Shown one piece after another: positions 7,682 through 16,720 of a stretch of DNA of 64,000 bases. Within the stretch, counting starts at the first letter, position 1. Each line of letters starts with the position of its first letter. A program made the translations under genes and the position numbers. The stretch lies in contig CAWDXD010000048.1 of the NCBI GenBank assembly GCA_963806145.1, positions 124,001 to 188,000 on the forward strand. The letters run 5' to 3'. The DNA is from DASXKD01 sp963806145. Lineage in GTDB: Bacteria > Actinomycetota > Actinomycetes > Streptosporangiales > Streptosporangiaceae. A model generated the notes under the pieces. That model did no database searches and was not told the DNA's origin. It was given only the letters and a program-made list of their open reading frames with translations.

Positions 7682-8655
7682 ACCATCAAGCCCGGGCGAT
7701 CGGGAATCTCGAGCAGCGCATCCACGACGCGGAAAGGAACCTGTTTGCCACCGTCGGCGCGGACGTCGAGGAGTTCTTCGTCGAACTCGCGCAGACAGGC
7801 CTGCGGGTACGAGTGCTCTCGCATGGACGCGGCCCGGCGGTTGTCATGCTCCACGGCGTGTCGGAGAGCGCCGCCATCTGGGCGCCGTTGTTTACCAAGC
7901 TCAGTCATTTCCGGCTGCTCGCCGTGGACCTTCCCGGTCACGGCCTGTCCGACCCGGTCGCCTTCCGGCGCGGTCAGGTGCGCGAGCACGCCCGCCGGTT
8001 GATCGAGGACATCCTGGACGCACTCGGGCTCGACGAGGTGCCGGTGATCGGCCACTCGCTTGGTGGCATGTTCGCGCTGTGGCACATAGCCGCCGGTTCC
8101 GGGCGGATCTCTGAGGTGATCGCGATCGGAGAGCCCGCCGTCGCGCTCCCGGGCGTACGCGTGCGCATGCCGCTGTCGCTATTGACCGTCCGTGGACTAG
8201 GCGTCGCTGTCTTGCGCTCACCCAGCCCGCGTCGTGTCTATCGCACCCTGCTGGCCCAGGGGCAGGGCTCCGCCGAAGTAGCGGCCGCGCCGGACTCGCT
8301 GATCGACGCGCTACGCCTGTCCGCGCGCCGGCCGGAGAACGCGAGAACCGTGGCGTCGCTCATGCACGCGATCGACCGGTTCCGCCGCCCACGCCCCGAG
8401 AGTGTCCTCACCAGCGCAGAGCTCGCCGCGATCACGACACCCACGATCTTCATCCTCGGATCCGACGACCCGTACCTCTCCATCGAGCGCGCACGACCGT
8501 CTATCGGCCAGATTCACGGCGCCAGGCTCTATGAGGTGCCCGCCGGACACGCCCCCTGGCTCGCCGACGCCCAGCACGCGGCCGAGCTGATCGCAACCCA
8601 CTCACATCTCGCAACCGGCCCGCACCTCAAGCCGAACTGCTCGCCGACGGGCTGA
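7678..8655 (+). CDS. Alpha/beta-fold hydrolase
   Basis: 325 residues from ATG 7678, which overlaps the MarR stop. Fold markers: oxyanion-hole HG at 59-60 (VVMLHGVSES), nucleophile elbow G-H-S-L-G-G with Ser127, a late acid in LGSDDPYLSI and the catalytic His in VPAGHAPWLAD. A mobile lid region lies around residues 160-250. Such enzymes cleave esters, epoxides or C-C bonds. The MarR-hydrolase operon suggests an inducible detoxification or ester-degrading activity; the substrate is not evident. The first 40 residues are an unusual charged N-terminal extension. Confidence 0.88.
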   Translation: MNHQARAIGNLEQRIHDAERNLFATVGADVEEFFVELAQTGLRVRVLSHGRGPAVVMLHGVSESAAIWAPLFTKLSHFRLLAVDLPGHGLSDPVAFRRGQVREHARRLIEDILDALGLDEVPVIGHSLGGMFALWHIAAGSGRISEVIAIGEPAVALPGVRVRMPLSLLTVRGLGVAVLRSPSPRRVYRTLLAQGQGSAEVAAAPDSLIDALRLSARRPENARTVASLMHAIDRFRRPRPESVLTSAELAAITTPTIFILGSDDPYLSIERARPSIGQIHGARLYEVPAGHAPWLADAQHAAELIATHSHLATGPHLKPNCSPTG

Positions 8656-8669
8656 CGGGTTCGCGGCCC

Positions 8670-10544
8670 TTATACGGCGAAGGAGAAGCCCTCATCGGGC
8701 TCGGACTCGATGAGGAGCAACAGAGCCTCGATGAGGGCCAGGTGGGTGAATGCCTGGGGGAAGTTCCCGAGGTGCTGGCCAGTTGTTGTGTCGATCTCCT
8801 CGGCGTAGAGATAAAGCGGCCCGGCGAACGACAGCAACTTTTGGCACAGGGCATGCGCGCGCTGAGTTTCGCCGATCATGGCCAGCGCGCTGACCAGCCA
8901 GAAGGAGCAGATGGTGAACGTTCCTTCTTCGCCTTCGAACCCGGTGTCGGTTCCCTCGACCCGGTAGCGCAGGACCAGGCCGTCTTTGGTCAGTTCGTCG
9001 GCGATGGCCAGCACGGTCGCTTTGACCCGCTCGTCGTCGGGGGGCAGGAACCCCATGATAGGCAGCAGCAGCAGCGAGGCATCGAGATCATCGGTCTTGT
9101 AGTGCTGGCGGAAGACCCCCCGGTCAGAAACGCCTTTGGCCAGTATTTCGGCCTTGATCTTCTCCGCGCCTGCCCGCCACCGCTTGGCGCGTTCTTGGTC
9201 GCCGCGTTCTTCGGCGAGGTCGGCGCCGCGCGCTGCCGCCACCCAGCACATCACCTTGGAGGCGGTGAAGTGCTTGGGGTCGCCGCGGACCTCCCAGATC
9301 CCCTGATCGGGCTCATGCCAATGCTGCAGGGCGGCGTCCACGAACCCGCCGAGCCCTTCCCACACCGGCGCCACGATCTGCTCAGCTCCCTGGCGGAACT
9401 GGACGCACAGGGCATCGAGAATCATCCCCCACACGTCATGCTGTTTCTGGTTCCAGGCACCGTTGCCGACTCGGACCGGGCGCGCCCCCCGGTACCCGGA
9501 CAGGTGGTCGAGCGTCTTCTCGGTCAGGTCGCGTTCCCCGCCGATGCCGTACATGATCTGCAGCTCGAAGTTCCGGTTGAGGTCACCGCTGCTGACGGCG
9601 TCGATGATGAAACCGAAATACTCGATCGCCTCCCAGTCGAAGCCGAGGCGGTACAGCGACCGGAGCATGAACGACGAATCCCGGATCCAGGTGAACCGGT
9701 AGTCCCAGTTCCGCGCCCCGCCGGGTGTTTCCGGCAGTGAGGTCGTCGCCGCCGCCATGATGGCGCCGGTGGGGGCGTAGCTGAGCGCTTTGAGGGTGAG
9801 CGCGCTGCGGTCGATGTAGGGCTTCCACGGATGGTCGGGGATCTTGGCCGTGCTCAGCCAGTCGCGCCAGAAGTCGACCGTGGTGTTCAGCGCCGTGAAA
9901 GCCTCCTCCTGGCTGGCCGGGACCTTCGCGCCCCCCCAGGACAAGACCACGAACGCCGACTGGCCCTGGGTCAGGGTGGTGCGGCCGTAACCGCGGGCAC
10001 CCAGCACGCCAAGCGGGACGGTGCCCGCCAGCTCAAGCGACAAGTTCCCCTCTTTGGGGGTGATCGTCATCGCGCGGTACCCGTCGCCCTGATAGCTCCA
10101 CGTGCCACCAGCGGTCCCGTACTCAAACAACGGGGCGCAGTTCACCACCGCCTCAACCCGGCCGCTGATGCACGTCGCGATCCGGACCAGGGCACCGACC
10201 GCGCCGAAATCAGTCGGCGCCCGATGGTAGTCCGCCCGCCGCCCCTCGCTTTGGATCGGGCCGATGACCAGCAGGTCATGCACCGTCATCCAGCCCGTCG
10301 GAGTCTGCCAGGTCGTCTCCAGCACCATCGTCCCCGGGACGTATCTACGATTTTGCGGGACGTGGGCGTTGCTGGGACCGAACCGGAAGGAACCTGCGGC
10401 CCGGTCCAACAGCGCCGCGAACACACTCGGCGAGTCCGGGCGCGGCAGGCACAACCACTCGACCGACCCATCAGGGGCAACCAGGCAGCTCTGCTCACAA
10501 TTCGACAGCAACCCATAATCAGCGATGGGCGGAAATGTGCTCAC
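8670..10544 (-). CDS. GH15 family glucoamylase/trehalase-like glycoside hydrolase
   Basis: 624 residues from GTG 10544, chosen because GGGAG lies 10 nt upstream and the protein then begins VSTFPPIADYGLLSNCE, the usual GH15 opening. An N-terminal beta-sandwich domain (residues 1-230) precedes an (alpha/alpha)6 barrel with NWDYRFTWIRDSSFML near residue 275. No signal peptide is visible, so it is probably intracellular. Actinobacterial relatives act as trehalases or alpha-glucan glucohydrolases. It is convergent with the upstream hydrolase (14 bp apart). The open frame continues to 10826, but that extension lacks family similarity. Confidence 0.88.
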   Translation of the reverse strand: MSTFPPIADYGLLSNCEQSCLVAPDGSVEWLCLPRPDSPSVFAALLDRAAGSFRFGPSNAHVPQNRRYVPGTMVLETTWQTPTGWMTVHDLLVIGPIQSEGRRADYHRAPTDFGAVGALVRIATCISGRVEAVVNCAPLFEYGTAGGTWSYQGDGYRAMTITPKEGNLSLELAGTVPLGVLGARGYGRTTLTQGQSAFVVLSWGGAKVPASQEEAFTALNTTVDFWRDWLSTAKIPDHPWKPYIDRSALTLKALSYAPTGAIMAAATTSLPETPGGARNWDYRFTWIRDSSFMLRSLYRLGFDWEAIEYFGFIIDAVSSGDLNRNFELQIMYGIGGERDLTEKTLDHLSGYRGARPVRVGNGAWNQKQHDVWGMILDALCVQFRQGAEQIVAPVWEGLGGFVDAALQHWHEPDQGIWEVRGDPKHFTASKVMCWVAAARGADLAEERGDQERAKRWRAGAEKIKAEILAKGVSDRGVFRQHYKTDDLDASLLLLPIMGFLPPDDERVKATVLAIADELTKDGLVLRYRVEGTDTGFEGEEGTFTICSFWLVSALAMIGETQRAHALCQKLLSFAGPLYLYAEEIDTTTGQHLGNFPQAFTHLALIEALLLLIESEPDEGFSFAV

Positions 10545-10627
10545 TGGTGCCAACTCCCGTAACCAGAACTGAACATTCGCGAACCATGACAATGCAACCG
10601 TAATCACCGGATTGCGCTGCAGCGTCA

Positions 10628-10654
10628 CCCCACAGGGGTGAACCATCTGTGGGG
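10628..10654. promoter_or_regulatory. Inverted repeat upstream of the GH15 gene
   Basis: CCCCACAG / CTGTGGGG, perfect 8-bp arms with an 11-bp spacer, about 85 bp before the GH15 start. It could be an operator; no regulator gene is adjacent. Confidence 0.35.
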
Positions 10655-11074
10655 TCCCGCGCTCATCGTCGTGCTGAGATGGTGGTGGCCTTATTCGATG
10701 ACCAGACAGGCAGCTCGTCAGGCTAAACGGTCGCAGTCCGCGGTGCATGCTCGTCGGCGTCCGGGAGGTTCGGCGGCTCCGATCCGAGGTCGAGCACACT
10801 ATGGCGACCCCGTGCCCCAAACCCACAGCAACCCTCGGCTCAGTGGCGGCTGGCCCTGGGGATGATCGGCGACAACACCAGTTTCCGGCCTGGCCCTATG
10901 CTGTCGCGGTGGAAGCGATGGCCCGATCGTGCGCTCATCCCGGAACCTGCCGGGGGCTGGAGGCGAAATGGCGAGCCAGGGCTCGTTGAAGTGCCAGGTA
11001 GCTGACCGGCGTGGTCCACTCTGTTGCTGGCGGCTGTGGCGGGGTGGAAATTCCGGTCCGCCGGGGTCCGCGTC
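10655..11074. other. Gene-free stretch between GH15 and ClC genes
   Basis: Divergent promoter region. Short open frames here have no recognisable composition or family motifs. Apart from the inverted repeat just before this stretch I see no structure. Confidence 0.5.
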
Positions 11075-12370
11075 GTGAGCATCTCGTCGGGGCCGGCCGC
11101 GGCACCGCCGGTCACCCAGAAGCGGGAGTTCTGGGTCCTGATGGGTTACGCGGTGGCCCTCGGGGTGTTCGGCGCGGTTGCCGGCCTGGTGTTCATCGGA
11201 GTGATCAAGTTCGGCGGCAAGTGGTACAACGATTCCCATCCGGGCTGGTTCGGCGGGCACTGGTGGTGGGTGGCGGTCGCCGCGGCGGCCGGTCTCGTGG
11301 TCGGGCTGCTGCGCCGCCTGACCCGCCTGCCCGAGGACGTTCCCGGCCTGTTCGCCGACCTGCAAACCGGGCACGTCGACCCGGGGCTGGTGCCGGGGAT
11401 CGTGGCCGTCTCGACGGTGTCGCTGATCGGTGGCGCCAGCCTCGGCCCGGAAAAGGCGCTGGGCGCCATGGGCGGCGGGGCGGGCAGCTGGCTCGCCAAG
11501 CGCAGGGCACTCGGCAAAGAGGACTCTCAGGTGAACACCCTGGCCGGCTTCGCCGGCGCTTACGGCGGGCTGTTCTCCAGCACGGTGATCGTGGTGCTGC
11601 TGATCCTGGAGGTCGCCCGCCCGGGCGGGCAGAAGCTCACCAAGGCCCTCGCCGCGGAAATCGTGGCATCGAGCGTCTCATTCGGCCTCTACTTCGCCAT
11701 CGCCGGCGCCGTGTTCCTGGACGACTACAAAGTGCCTGCTTACAAGTTCCACGACTGGCAGCTGCTCGCCGGGGTCCCCCTGGGCCTGTTCGCGGCTCTG
11801 GTGGTGACGCTGCTGGCCGGGTTCATGATGGCGGCGTCGCGGCTGTTCGGCCGGCTGAAGGCTCCGGCCATCGCGAAGTCAACACTGGGCGGCGTGGTAT
11901 TCGGGATCGTCGGCGTGGCGCTGCCGCTGACGATGTTCTCCGGCAGCGATCAGCTCAACACCGTGCTCAAAGACGCGGGGACCCTGGGCCTGGGCCTGCT
12001 CGTCGCCATCTTGATCGCCAAGATGCTCACCTTCGCCGTCAGCCAGGGCAGCGGCTTCGTCGGCGGGCCCATCTTCCCCTCGCTGTTCATCGGCGGAACT
12101 GCCGGGGTCCTCGTCCACCAGGTCATCCCGGGCGTGCCACTGGGACTGGCGTTCACCTGCCTGCTGGCCGCCGTCCCCGGGGCGCTCGCGCCCGCGCCGT
12201 TCTCCATGGTGCTGATGGCAGCGTTCTTGACCCAGGTCGGGGCGCTGCAGACCGCACCCATCCTGATCGCCGTCGTCACCGCCTTCCTCACCATGGAGGC
12301 CGTCAAGTACCTCCTCGCCAGCCGCAAACAGGCCCGCGCAGCCGCGGCGAAACCAGCAGCCCCGGCTTGA
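11075..12370 (+). CDS. ClC-family chloride channel/transporter
   Basis: 431 residues from GTG 11075; the frame is open upstream but without family similarity. About ten hydrophobic segments. The ion-pore signatures are recognisable: GGASLGPEKALGAMG near residue 125 stands at the GREGP position, and GSGFVGGPIFPSLFIGG near residue 335 is the G-G-x-F-x-P-S-L motif. In the first motif the glutamate falls after the proline (LGPE), unlike the canonical gating Glu, which is worth noting. It transports Cl- or related anions across the cytoplasmic membrane. No operon partner. Confidence 0.87.
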   Translation: MSISSGPAAAPPVTQKREFWVLMGYAVALGVFGAVAGLVFIGVIKFGGKWYNDSHPGWFGGHWWWVAVAAAAGLVVGLLRRLTRLPEDVPGLFADLQTGHVDPGLVPGIVAVSTVSLIGGASLGPEKALGAMGGGAGSWLAKRRALGKEDSQVNTLAGFAGAYGGLFSSTVIVVLLILEVARPGGQKLTKALAAEIVASSVSFGLYFAIAGAVFLDDYKVPAYKFHDWQLLAGVPLGLFAALVVTLLAGFMMAASRLFGRLKAPAIAKSTLGGVVFGIVGVALPLTMFSGSDQLNTVLKDAGTLGLGLLVAILIAKMLTFAVSQGSGFVGGPIFPSLFIGGTAGVLVHQVIPGVPLGLAFTCLLAAVPGALAPAPFSMVLMAAFLTQVGALQTAPILIAVVTAFLTMEAVKYLLASRKQARAAAAKPAAPA

Positions 12371-12795
12371 GGGTGATCCAGATCGGGGCCACATGGCGCA
12401 GCGAGCTGGCGGTTGTAAGTGCCAGTGGCGCGAGACGCCGATCGTGTGCCGTCCGCCGGGCATCCCGAACAGCGGGGTCTCCTGGAGTCTCGCCATCTGC
12501 CCATCGCCTCCGCTCGCTCGGACCGCCATTCGATCTCGGGCCGGAGCGAATTCCATCACTCATACGGCACTAAAACGGGTCGTCACCCTTCCCGGAGCCC
12601 CAGCTCACGAGACCGCGAGACGGCGCGGCGTGGATGATGGCTGGTCGGCGTTTAAGGGCTCGGCCTGGCCCTGGTGCCCGAGGTCTATTCTCAAAGCGAC
12701 GGAGGTAGGTGTCCGGTCAACTGATGTAGCCGTTGCTTCTGGCCCATCACTGTCGTGGTGGTCACCTGAGCACAACGGTGGTGAGGGAGGTTCAG
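12371..12795. other. Gene-free stretch downstream of the ClC gene
   Basis: About 425 bp with only short unsupported frames. It must contain the promoter of the dehydrogenase/repeat-protein operon; I see no clear -35/-10 pair or hairpin. Confidence 0.4.
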
Positions 12796-13701
12796 GTGGC
12801 TGATGTGAATGCCTCGGGCGGGGATCCTGTCGCAGTTCTTGGCATTGGCATTATGGGCTCGGCGATGGCCAGCAATCTGGCCCGTGCCGGGCTGCCCACT
12901 ACGGTATGGGACCGGTCGCCGTCGGTGACTGCGCCGCTGGCCGAGGCCGGCGCCCTGGTCGCGGCGTCGCCAGCAGAGGCGGTTCGCGGCGCGCGTGTGG
13001 TGATCACGATGCTGCCCACTGCCGAGGTCGTGGAGTCGGTGATCTTCGGTGCCGGGGTGGCGGAGGCGTTTCGCCAAGGCGCCGTGTGGGCGCAGATGGG
13101 CACCATCGGCGTTGCCGCGACCGCTCAGATCGTCGGCCGGCTCGGCCAGCTCCGGCCCGACGTGATGTTCGTGGACGCCCCAGTGTCGGGCAGCAAGGGC
13201 CCCGCCGAGGCCGGCCAGTTGCTCATCCTGGCCTCGGGCCCGCCCGGGGCGGAGCCGGTCGCAGGCCAGGCGTTTTCGGTGATCGGCCGCAAGACGGTGT
13301 GGCTCGGTGAATCCGGGCAGGGCAGCCGGATGAAGCTGGTCGTCAACGCCTACATGTCCATCCTGATCGAGGGCGTGGCCGAAGCCCTCGAGCTGGCCAG
13401 CCAGCTGGGCATCGACGACGCCAAGCTGGCCGAGGCCATCGAGGGCGGGCCACTGGACGCCCCGATCGTGGACGCCAAGCTGCACAAGATGGAACGCGGC
13501 GACTTTGCGCCCGAGTTCCCGCTGGAGTGGGCACTCAAAGACGTGGACCTGGCGATCGCGGCCGCAGGCGGCGGCACGCTGCCTGTGCTGGCCGCGCTGT
13601 CCCGCCAATGGCGCGCAGCCGTGGACGCCGGCCATGGCCGGGAAGACGTGAGCGCCGCACGCCTGGCACTGGGCCAGCACAGGCGCGGTGACCGGCCGTA
13701 A
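12796..13701 (+). CDS. NAD(P)-dependent beta-hydroxyacid dehydrogenase-type oxidoreductase
   Basis: 301 residues from GTG 12796 with GGGAGG 5 nt upstream. The Rossmann motif GIGIMG is at residues 16-21, the substrate-binding VDAPVSGSKGPAEAGQL near residue 130, and the catalytic-lysine segment SRMKLVVNAYM near 180: the 3-hydroxyisobutyrate/6-phosphogluconate dehydrogenase fold. It oxidises a small beta-hydroxyacid or reduces the semialdehyde. It is followed 24 bp later by a strongly initiated acidic tandem-repeat miniprotein, so the two are probably one operon. Substrate unassigned. Confidence 0.88.
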   Translation: MADVNASGGDPVAVLGIGIMGSAMASNLARAGLPTTVWDRSPSVTAPLAEAGALVAASPAEAVRGARVVITMLPTAEVVESVIFGAGVAEAFRQGAVWAQMGTIGVAATAQIVGRLGQLRPDVMFVDAPVSGSKGPAEAGQLLILASGPPGAEPVAGQAFSVIGRKTVWLGESGQGSRMKLVVNAYMSILIEGVAEALELASQLGIDDAKLAEAIEGGPLDAPIVDAKLHKMERGDFAPEFPLEWALKDVDLAIAAAGGGTLPVLAALSRQWRAAVDAGHGREDVSAARLALGQHRRGDRP

Positions 13702-13725
13702 GGGCCGACACGAAAGGAGACTGAA

Positions 13726-13956
13726 ATGACAGGCAATCCAGCAGGCGGGCAAGATCCAGACATCATGGGCGGCCCCGAGCCCGACGAGGCGGGGACCGAT
13801 GTGATGGGCGGCTCCCGGCCTGGGACCGATGAGATGGGCGGCCCCGAGCCCGACGAGGCGGGGACCGATGTGATGGGCGGCTCCCGGCCTGGGACCGATG
13901 AGATGGGCGGCCCCGAGCCCGACGAGGCGGGGACCGATCTGATGGGCGGCTCTTAG
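13726..13956 (+). CDS. Acidic DxMGG tandem-repeat miniprotein
   Basis: 76 residues with a strong AAAGGAGA ribosome site, so likely expressed. After MTGNPAGGQDP it consists of repeats of MGGPEPDEAGTDV and MGGSRPGTDE, giving six D/E-x-M-G-G motifs about 10-13 residues apart (DI, DV, DE, DV, DE, DL). It has no signal peptide, no cysteine and no predicted hydrophobic core: an intrinsically disordered, very acidic protein. The encoding DNA is a near-identical 69-bp tandem array. I do not recognise a named family. Possible roles include a scaffold, a metal- or partner-binding repeat, or a multi-core peptide precursor; none is shown. Confidence 0.7.
   Translation: MTGNPAGGQDPDIMGGPEPDEAGTDVMGGSRPGTDEMGGPEPDEAGTDVMGGSRPGTDEMGGPEPDEAGTDLMGGS
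13765..13956 (+). repeat. 69-bp tandem repeat, 2.8 copies
   Basis: Units at 13765-13833, 13834-13902 and partial 13903-13956. The first two are identical and the third differs by one base (GTG to CTG) before its truncated end. Unit length is a multiple of three, so copy-number change keeps the frame. The near identity indicates recent expansion. Confidence 0.92.
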
Positions 13957-14032
13957 CCAGAGCCGTAAGCCCTCTCGTGCAGCGTCGCGGCTTCCGGCTG
14001 CGGCCGCTGCGCGCAGGGCCATCGGTATCTGA

Positions 14033-14719
14033 TCACACTCTGGCGGTGTCGCGGCGCAGGCTCCAGACGGCGCCGGTCACGAAAATGGCGAGCCACACGG
14101 CCAGGTTCAGGATCCAGGCCCATTCCAGGGTGCCACCGGCCAGCGGGTAGTGGGCGAGCTGGTTCACCCCGTACAGCGGCGTGAACTTGGCAAAGGCCTG
14201 CAAATCCGGCGAGAAATGGCTGAGTGGGATAAACATGCCAGCGGCGAAGGAGCACAGCGTCAGCGCGAGCGCGATGACCTGGGTGACGTTCTCGGAGGGC
14301 AGCAGGTAGCCGGTGAACAGGCCGAAGGCGGCGAACAGCAGGGATCCGATCCATACGCACAGCCCGGTGATGACCCAAAGATCGGCTGGCATCGACACCT
14401 TGTTCGTGACGGCGCCGACCAGGTAGACGGCGGATACCGCGCCGGCCGCCAGGACCAGCGATATCAGCATTTTGATCACGACGTATGCGGCAGGCGACAG
14501 TGGTGTCACGCGCAGCTGCCGGCTCCATCCTGCTGCTCGTTCGAGGGAGACCATCGCACCGCAGGTTGCGGTGGCGGCCACGGCGCCGTACAGGGCGATG
14601 CTGATCATCTCGGCTGCCGACACGTTGCCACGCCCGGCTCGTTGATGCACGTAGCTGCTGTTCAGGCCGAAGCTCCAGAAAAACAGCTTTCCCGACCCTG
14701 CGGCCCGCGATCGCGGCAA
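14033..14719 (-). pseudogene. ABC-2 type permease, N-terminally truncated, no ATPase partner
   Basis: 228 codons. From about residue 35 the sequence is a DrrB-like ABC-2 permease: ISIALYGAVAATATCGAMVSL, ERAAGWSRQLRVTPLSP cytoplasmic loop, then four to five membrane helices ending with LGVNQLAHYPLAGG-like and WSLRRDTARV segments. The first membrane helix and usual start are missing; the N-terminal 30 residues do not look native, and no ATP-binding subunit gene flanks it. It is therefore probably a remnant of a drug or lipid exporter rather than a working transporter. Confidence 0.65.
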
Positions 14720-14937
14720 GAGAGCGGGAGACGAAGCGCGCTAAACCCCTGCTCACTCTGGCCGGTCTGCTTCGCTCGGCCGTGGATCCAAGATGCGAAG
14801 CATCCTGACTCTGCGTAGCGGAGGCGTAGGGTCGTGGGTGATGGGCCCGGGAAGTGACTTCTCCGAAGCGCTGGTGCTGGGGCTGGCGTCCGCCGCGCGG
14901 GCGCCCAGCTGTCTTGTCCCATGATCTCGCTTGAATC

Positions 14938-15633
14938 GTGGTGGTGGCCGAAGCGGCAGGCCCGGTTCCCAGGCCCGGGACCGCCGGGCTCTTGGCAGGC
15001 CTGGGAGCGGTGCTGTTCGCTGTTTCGGCGCTCTTGCTCAAGTCCGGAGCGGTCAGCTGGGATGTGAGCCTGTTCCGGGTTCTCAACGAGGTCCCGGCGG
15101 CCCTGGTGCCGGTGCTCACCCTGCTCTCCCGTCTGTTCTCGCCAGTGGGCATCATCGCTGTCGTCGCGCTCACCCTCATCTACGTCGTGGCCAGGAACCG
15201 GAGCGTGCTGCCGGTGACCGCCGGAGCGGTGGCCGCCGCCACCGCGTGGGTGCTGTCGCACGTAGCGAAGGCTCTAGCCGACCGCCCCCGGCCATACGAG
15301 GTGGTCGCCGGCGCGGTGCTGCGCCAGCAGCCCGCGCACGGCACGAGTTTCCCCTCCGCCCACACCGCCGTCACCGTGGCGGTCGTGATCGCGCTCGTCC
15401 CGTTCCTGCCCCAGGCGCTGGCCGCGGTGGCGATCGCGTATGCCGTCATGGTGGGCTGCTCACGGGTGTACCTGGGCGTGCACTACCCTCTTGACGTCCT
15501 GGGCGGAGCAGGCATCGGCATGGCGGTGGGAGGTGTGATCTTGCTGGCGCTCGGGGTGCTGCTGCACCGCGCCCCCGCAGGGGCTGCAGGCCGTGCGCCC
15601 GAACCCCGGGAGAACTCACCCGCGACTGGGTGA
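14938..15633 (+). CDS. PAP2-family membrane phosphatase
   Basis: 231 residues, six hydrophobic segments. All three acid-phosphatase motifs are present: KALADRPRP (K-x6-RP), PSAH in GTSFPSAHTAV, and SRVYLGVHYPLDV (SR-x5-H-x3-D). By family it removes phosphate from lipid phosphates such as undecaprenyl pyrophosphate or phosphatidic acid at the outer face of the membrane. Start GTG 14938 is followed by further GTG codons, so the exact first residue is uncertain. It leads a run of small membrane proteins on the same strand. Confidence 0.9.
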   Translation: MVVAEAAGPVPRPGTAGLLAGLGAVLFAVSALLLKSGAVSWDVSLFRVLNEVPAALVPVLTLLSRLFSPVGIIAVVALTLIYVVARNRSVLPVTAGAVAAATAWVLSHVAKALADRPRPYEVVAGAVLRQQPAHGTSFPSAHTAVTVAVVIALVPFLPQALAAVAIAYAVMVGCSRVYLGVHYPLDVLGGAGIGMAVGGVILLALGVLLHRAPAGAAGRAPEPRENSPATG

Positions 15634-15694
15634 GGACTCGGCGGGGCACTGGAAGCAGGGTTAAGAGTAACGACGCATGAGAAAGGGGCACGGC

Positions 15695-16195
15695 ATGGCT
15701 GATCTGATCGCCATTGGATACCCGGATCAGGCGACAGCGGATGCGGCCGCCGAGGAGGCACGGCGGCTGGCGCATGACCTGATCATCCAGCCAGACGCGA
15801 TCGCGGTGATCGTGCGGGACGACGACGGTGGCTACCACGTCCACACCAACCATCACATGGTCGGCGCCGGAGCGACCTGGGGCATGTTCTGGGGATTCCT
15901 GTTCGGCCTGCTGTTCTTCATCCCGGTCTTCGGCATGGCCATCGGCGCAGGAATGGGCGCCCTTATGGGCAAGCTCACCAAGAGCAGTATCGACAAGGAG
16001 TTCCAGGATCAGGTGCGCGGCATGCTCCAGCCCGGCACCTCGGCGCTGTTCCTGATGCTGGAGAAGGTGACGCCGGACAAGGCAATCGACGCGATGAGCA
16101 AGTACGGCGGCACTGTCCTGAAGACCTCCCTGTCCAAGGCGGACGAGCAAGAACTCCAGGAAGCGCTGCATGGTAGCGAGACGGCCGCCCAGTAG
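15695..16195 (+). CDS. DUF1269 family membrane protein
   Basis: 166 residues from ATG 15695 with GAAAGGGG upstream. It begins MADLIAIGYPDQATADAAAE, the characteristic DUF1269 start, followed by a glycine-rich membrane hairpin (MFWGFLFGLLFFIPVFGMAI, residues 66-85) and a C-terminal soluble part (FLMLEKVTPDKAIDAM) with a GGTVLKTSLS strand. The family is common next to stress and envelope genes in actinobacteria and is of unknown function. It probably lies in a loose operon with the PAP2 gene upstream and the four-helix membrane protein downstream. Confidence 0.85.
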   Translation: MADLIAIGYPDQATADAAAEEARRLAHDLIIQPDAIAVIVRDDDGGYHVHTNHHMVGAGATWGMFWGFLFGLLFFIPVFGMAIGAGMGALMGKLTKSSIDKEFQDQVRGMLQPGTSALFLMLEKVTPDKAIDAMSKYGGTVLKTSLSKADEQELQEALHGSETAAQ

Positions 16196-16270
16196 CCAAT
16201 CAGCTCACCCCGGGGTCCTCGCCGGCACGCAATGGCGACAGCGATCGCGGGGACGACACAGGAGGCCGGA

Positions 16271-16702
16271 ATGACGTCGGCGACAGCCAGGCCACCCATG
16301 GATGACAGCGGATACCAAGAAGAACGCCACGGACGCGGCTTCATGGCGTTCGCGTCCATTCTGCTCTTCGTGATCGGGTTCTTCGACGTGATCTACGGCG
16401 TCGCCGCGATCGGCAGCTCGAACGTGTTTGTCGCCGACGCACACTACGTGATCGGCGATTTGCGGACCTGGGGCTGGATCACGCTCGTCCTCGGCGTACT
16501 GCAACTCCTCGCCGCCTTCGGAGTCCTGGCCGGTAACCAGCTTGCTCGCTGGTTCGCCGTGGCCATGATCGTGCTCAACGCCATCGAGCAGATGTTCGCG
16601 ACCCCCGGCTACCCGCTCTGGTCGCTGACCATCATCGCCTTGGACGTGGTCGCGCTCTATGGGCTGTGCGTCTACGGCAGCCGTCAGAACATGAGCGCCT
16701 AG
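16271..16702 (+). CDS. Small four-helix membrane protein (DUF7144-like)
   Basis: 143 residues from ATG 16271, selected because AGGAGG ends 5 nt before it. Four hydrophobic helices: about residues 24-44 (MAFASILLFVIGFFDVIYGV), 62-82 (TWGWITLVLGVLQLLAAFGV), 90-110 and 115-135. The FD-x-x-x-G and GW-x-x-x-x-G-x-x-Q motifs match small actinobacterial membrane proteins of unknown function. The N-terminus is hydrophilic. It follows the DUF1269 gene and may share its transcript. Confidence 0.8.
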   Translation: MTSATARPPMDDSGYQEERHGRGFMAFASILLFVIGFFDVIYGVAAIGSSNVFVADAHYVIGDLRTWGWITLVLGVLQLLAAFGVLAGNQLARWFAVAMIVLNAIEQMFATPGYPLWSLTIIALDVVALYGLCVYGSRQNMSA

Positions 16703-16720
16703 GAGGCGCACAACTTCCGG

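Noticed and set aside
12691..14022. 443-codon minus-strand frame with GPRLVGLGAAH-like repeats
   Set aside because: The repeats are the antisense of the 69-bp array and the rest opposes the dehydrogenase gene, whose family motifs are on the plus strand.
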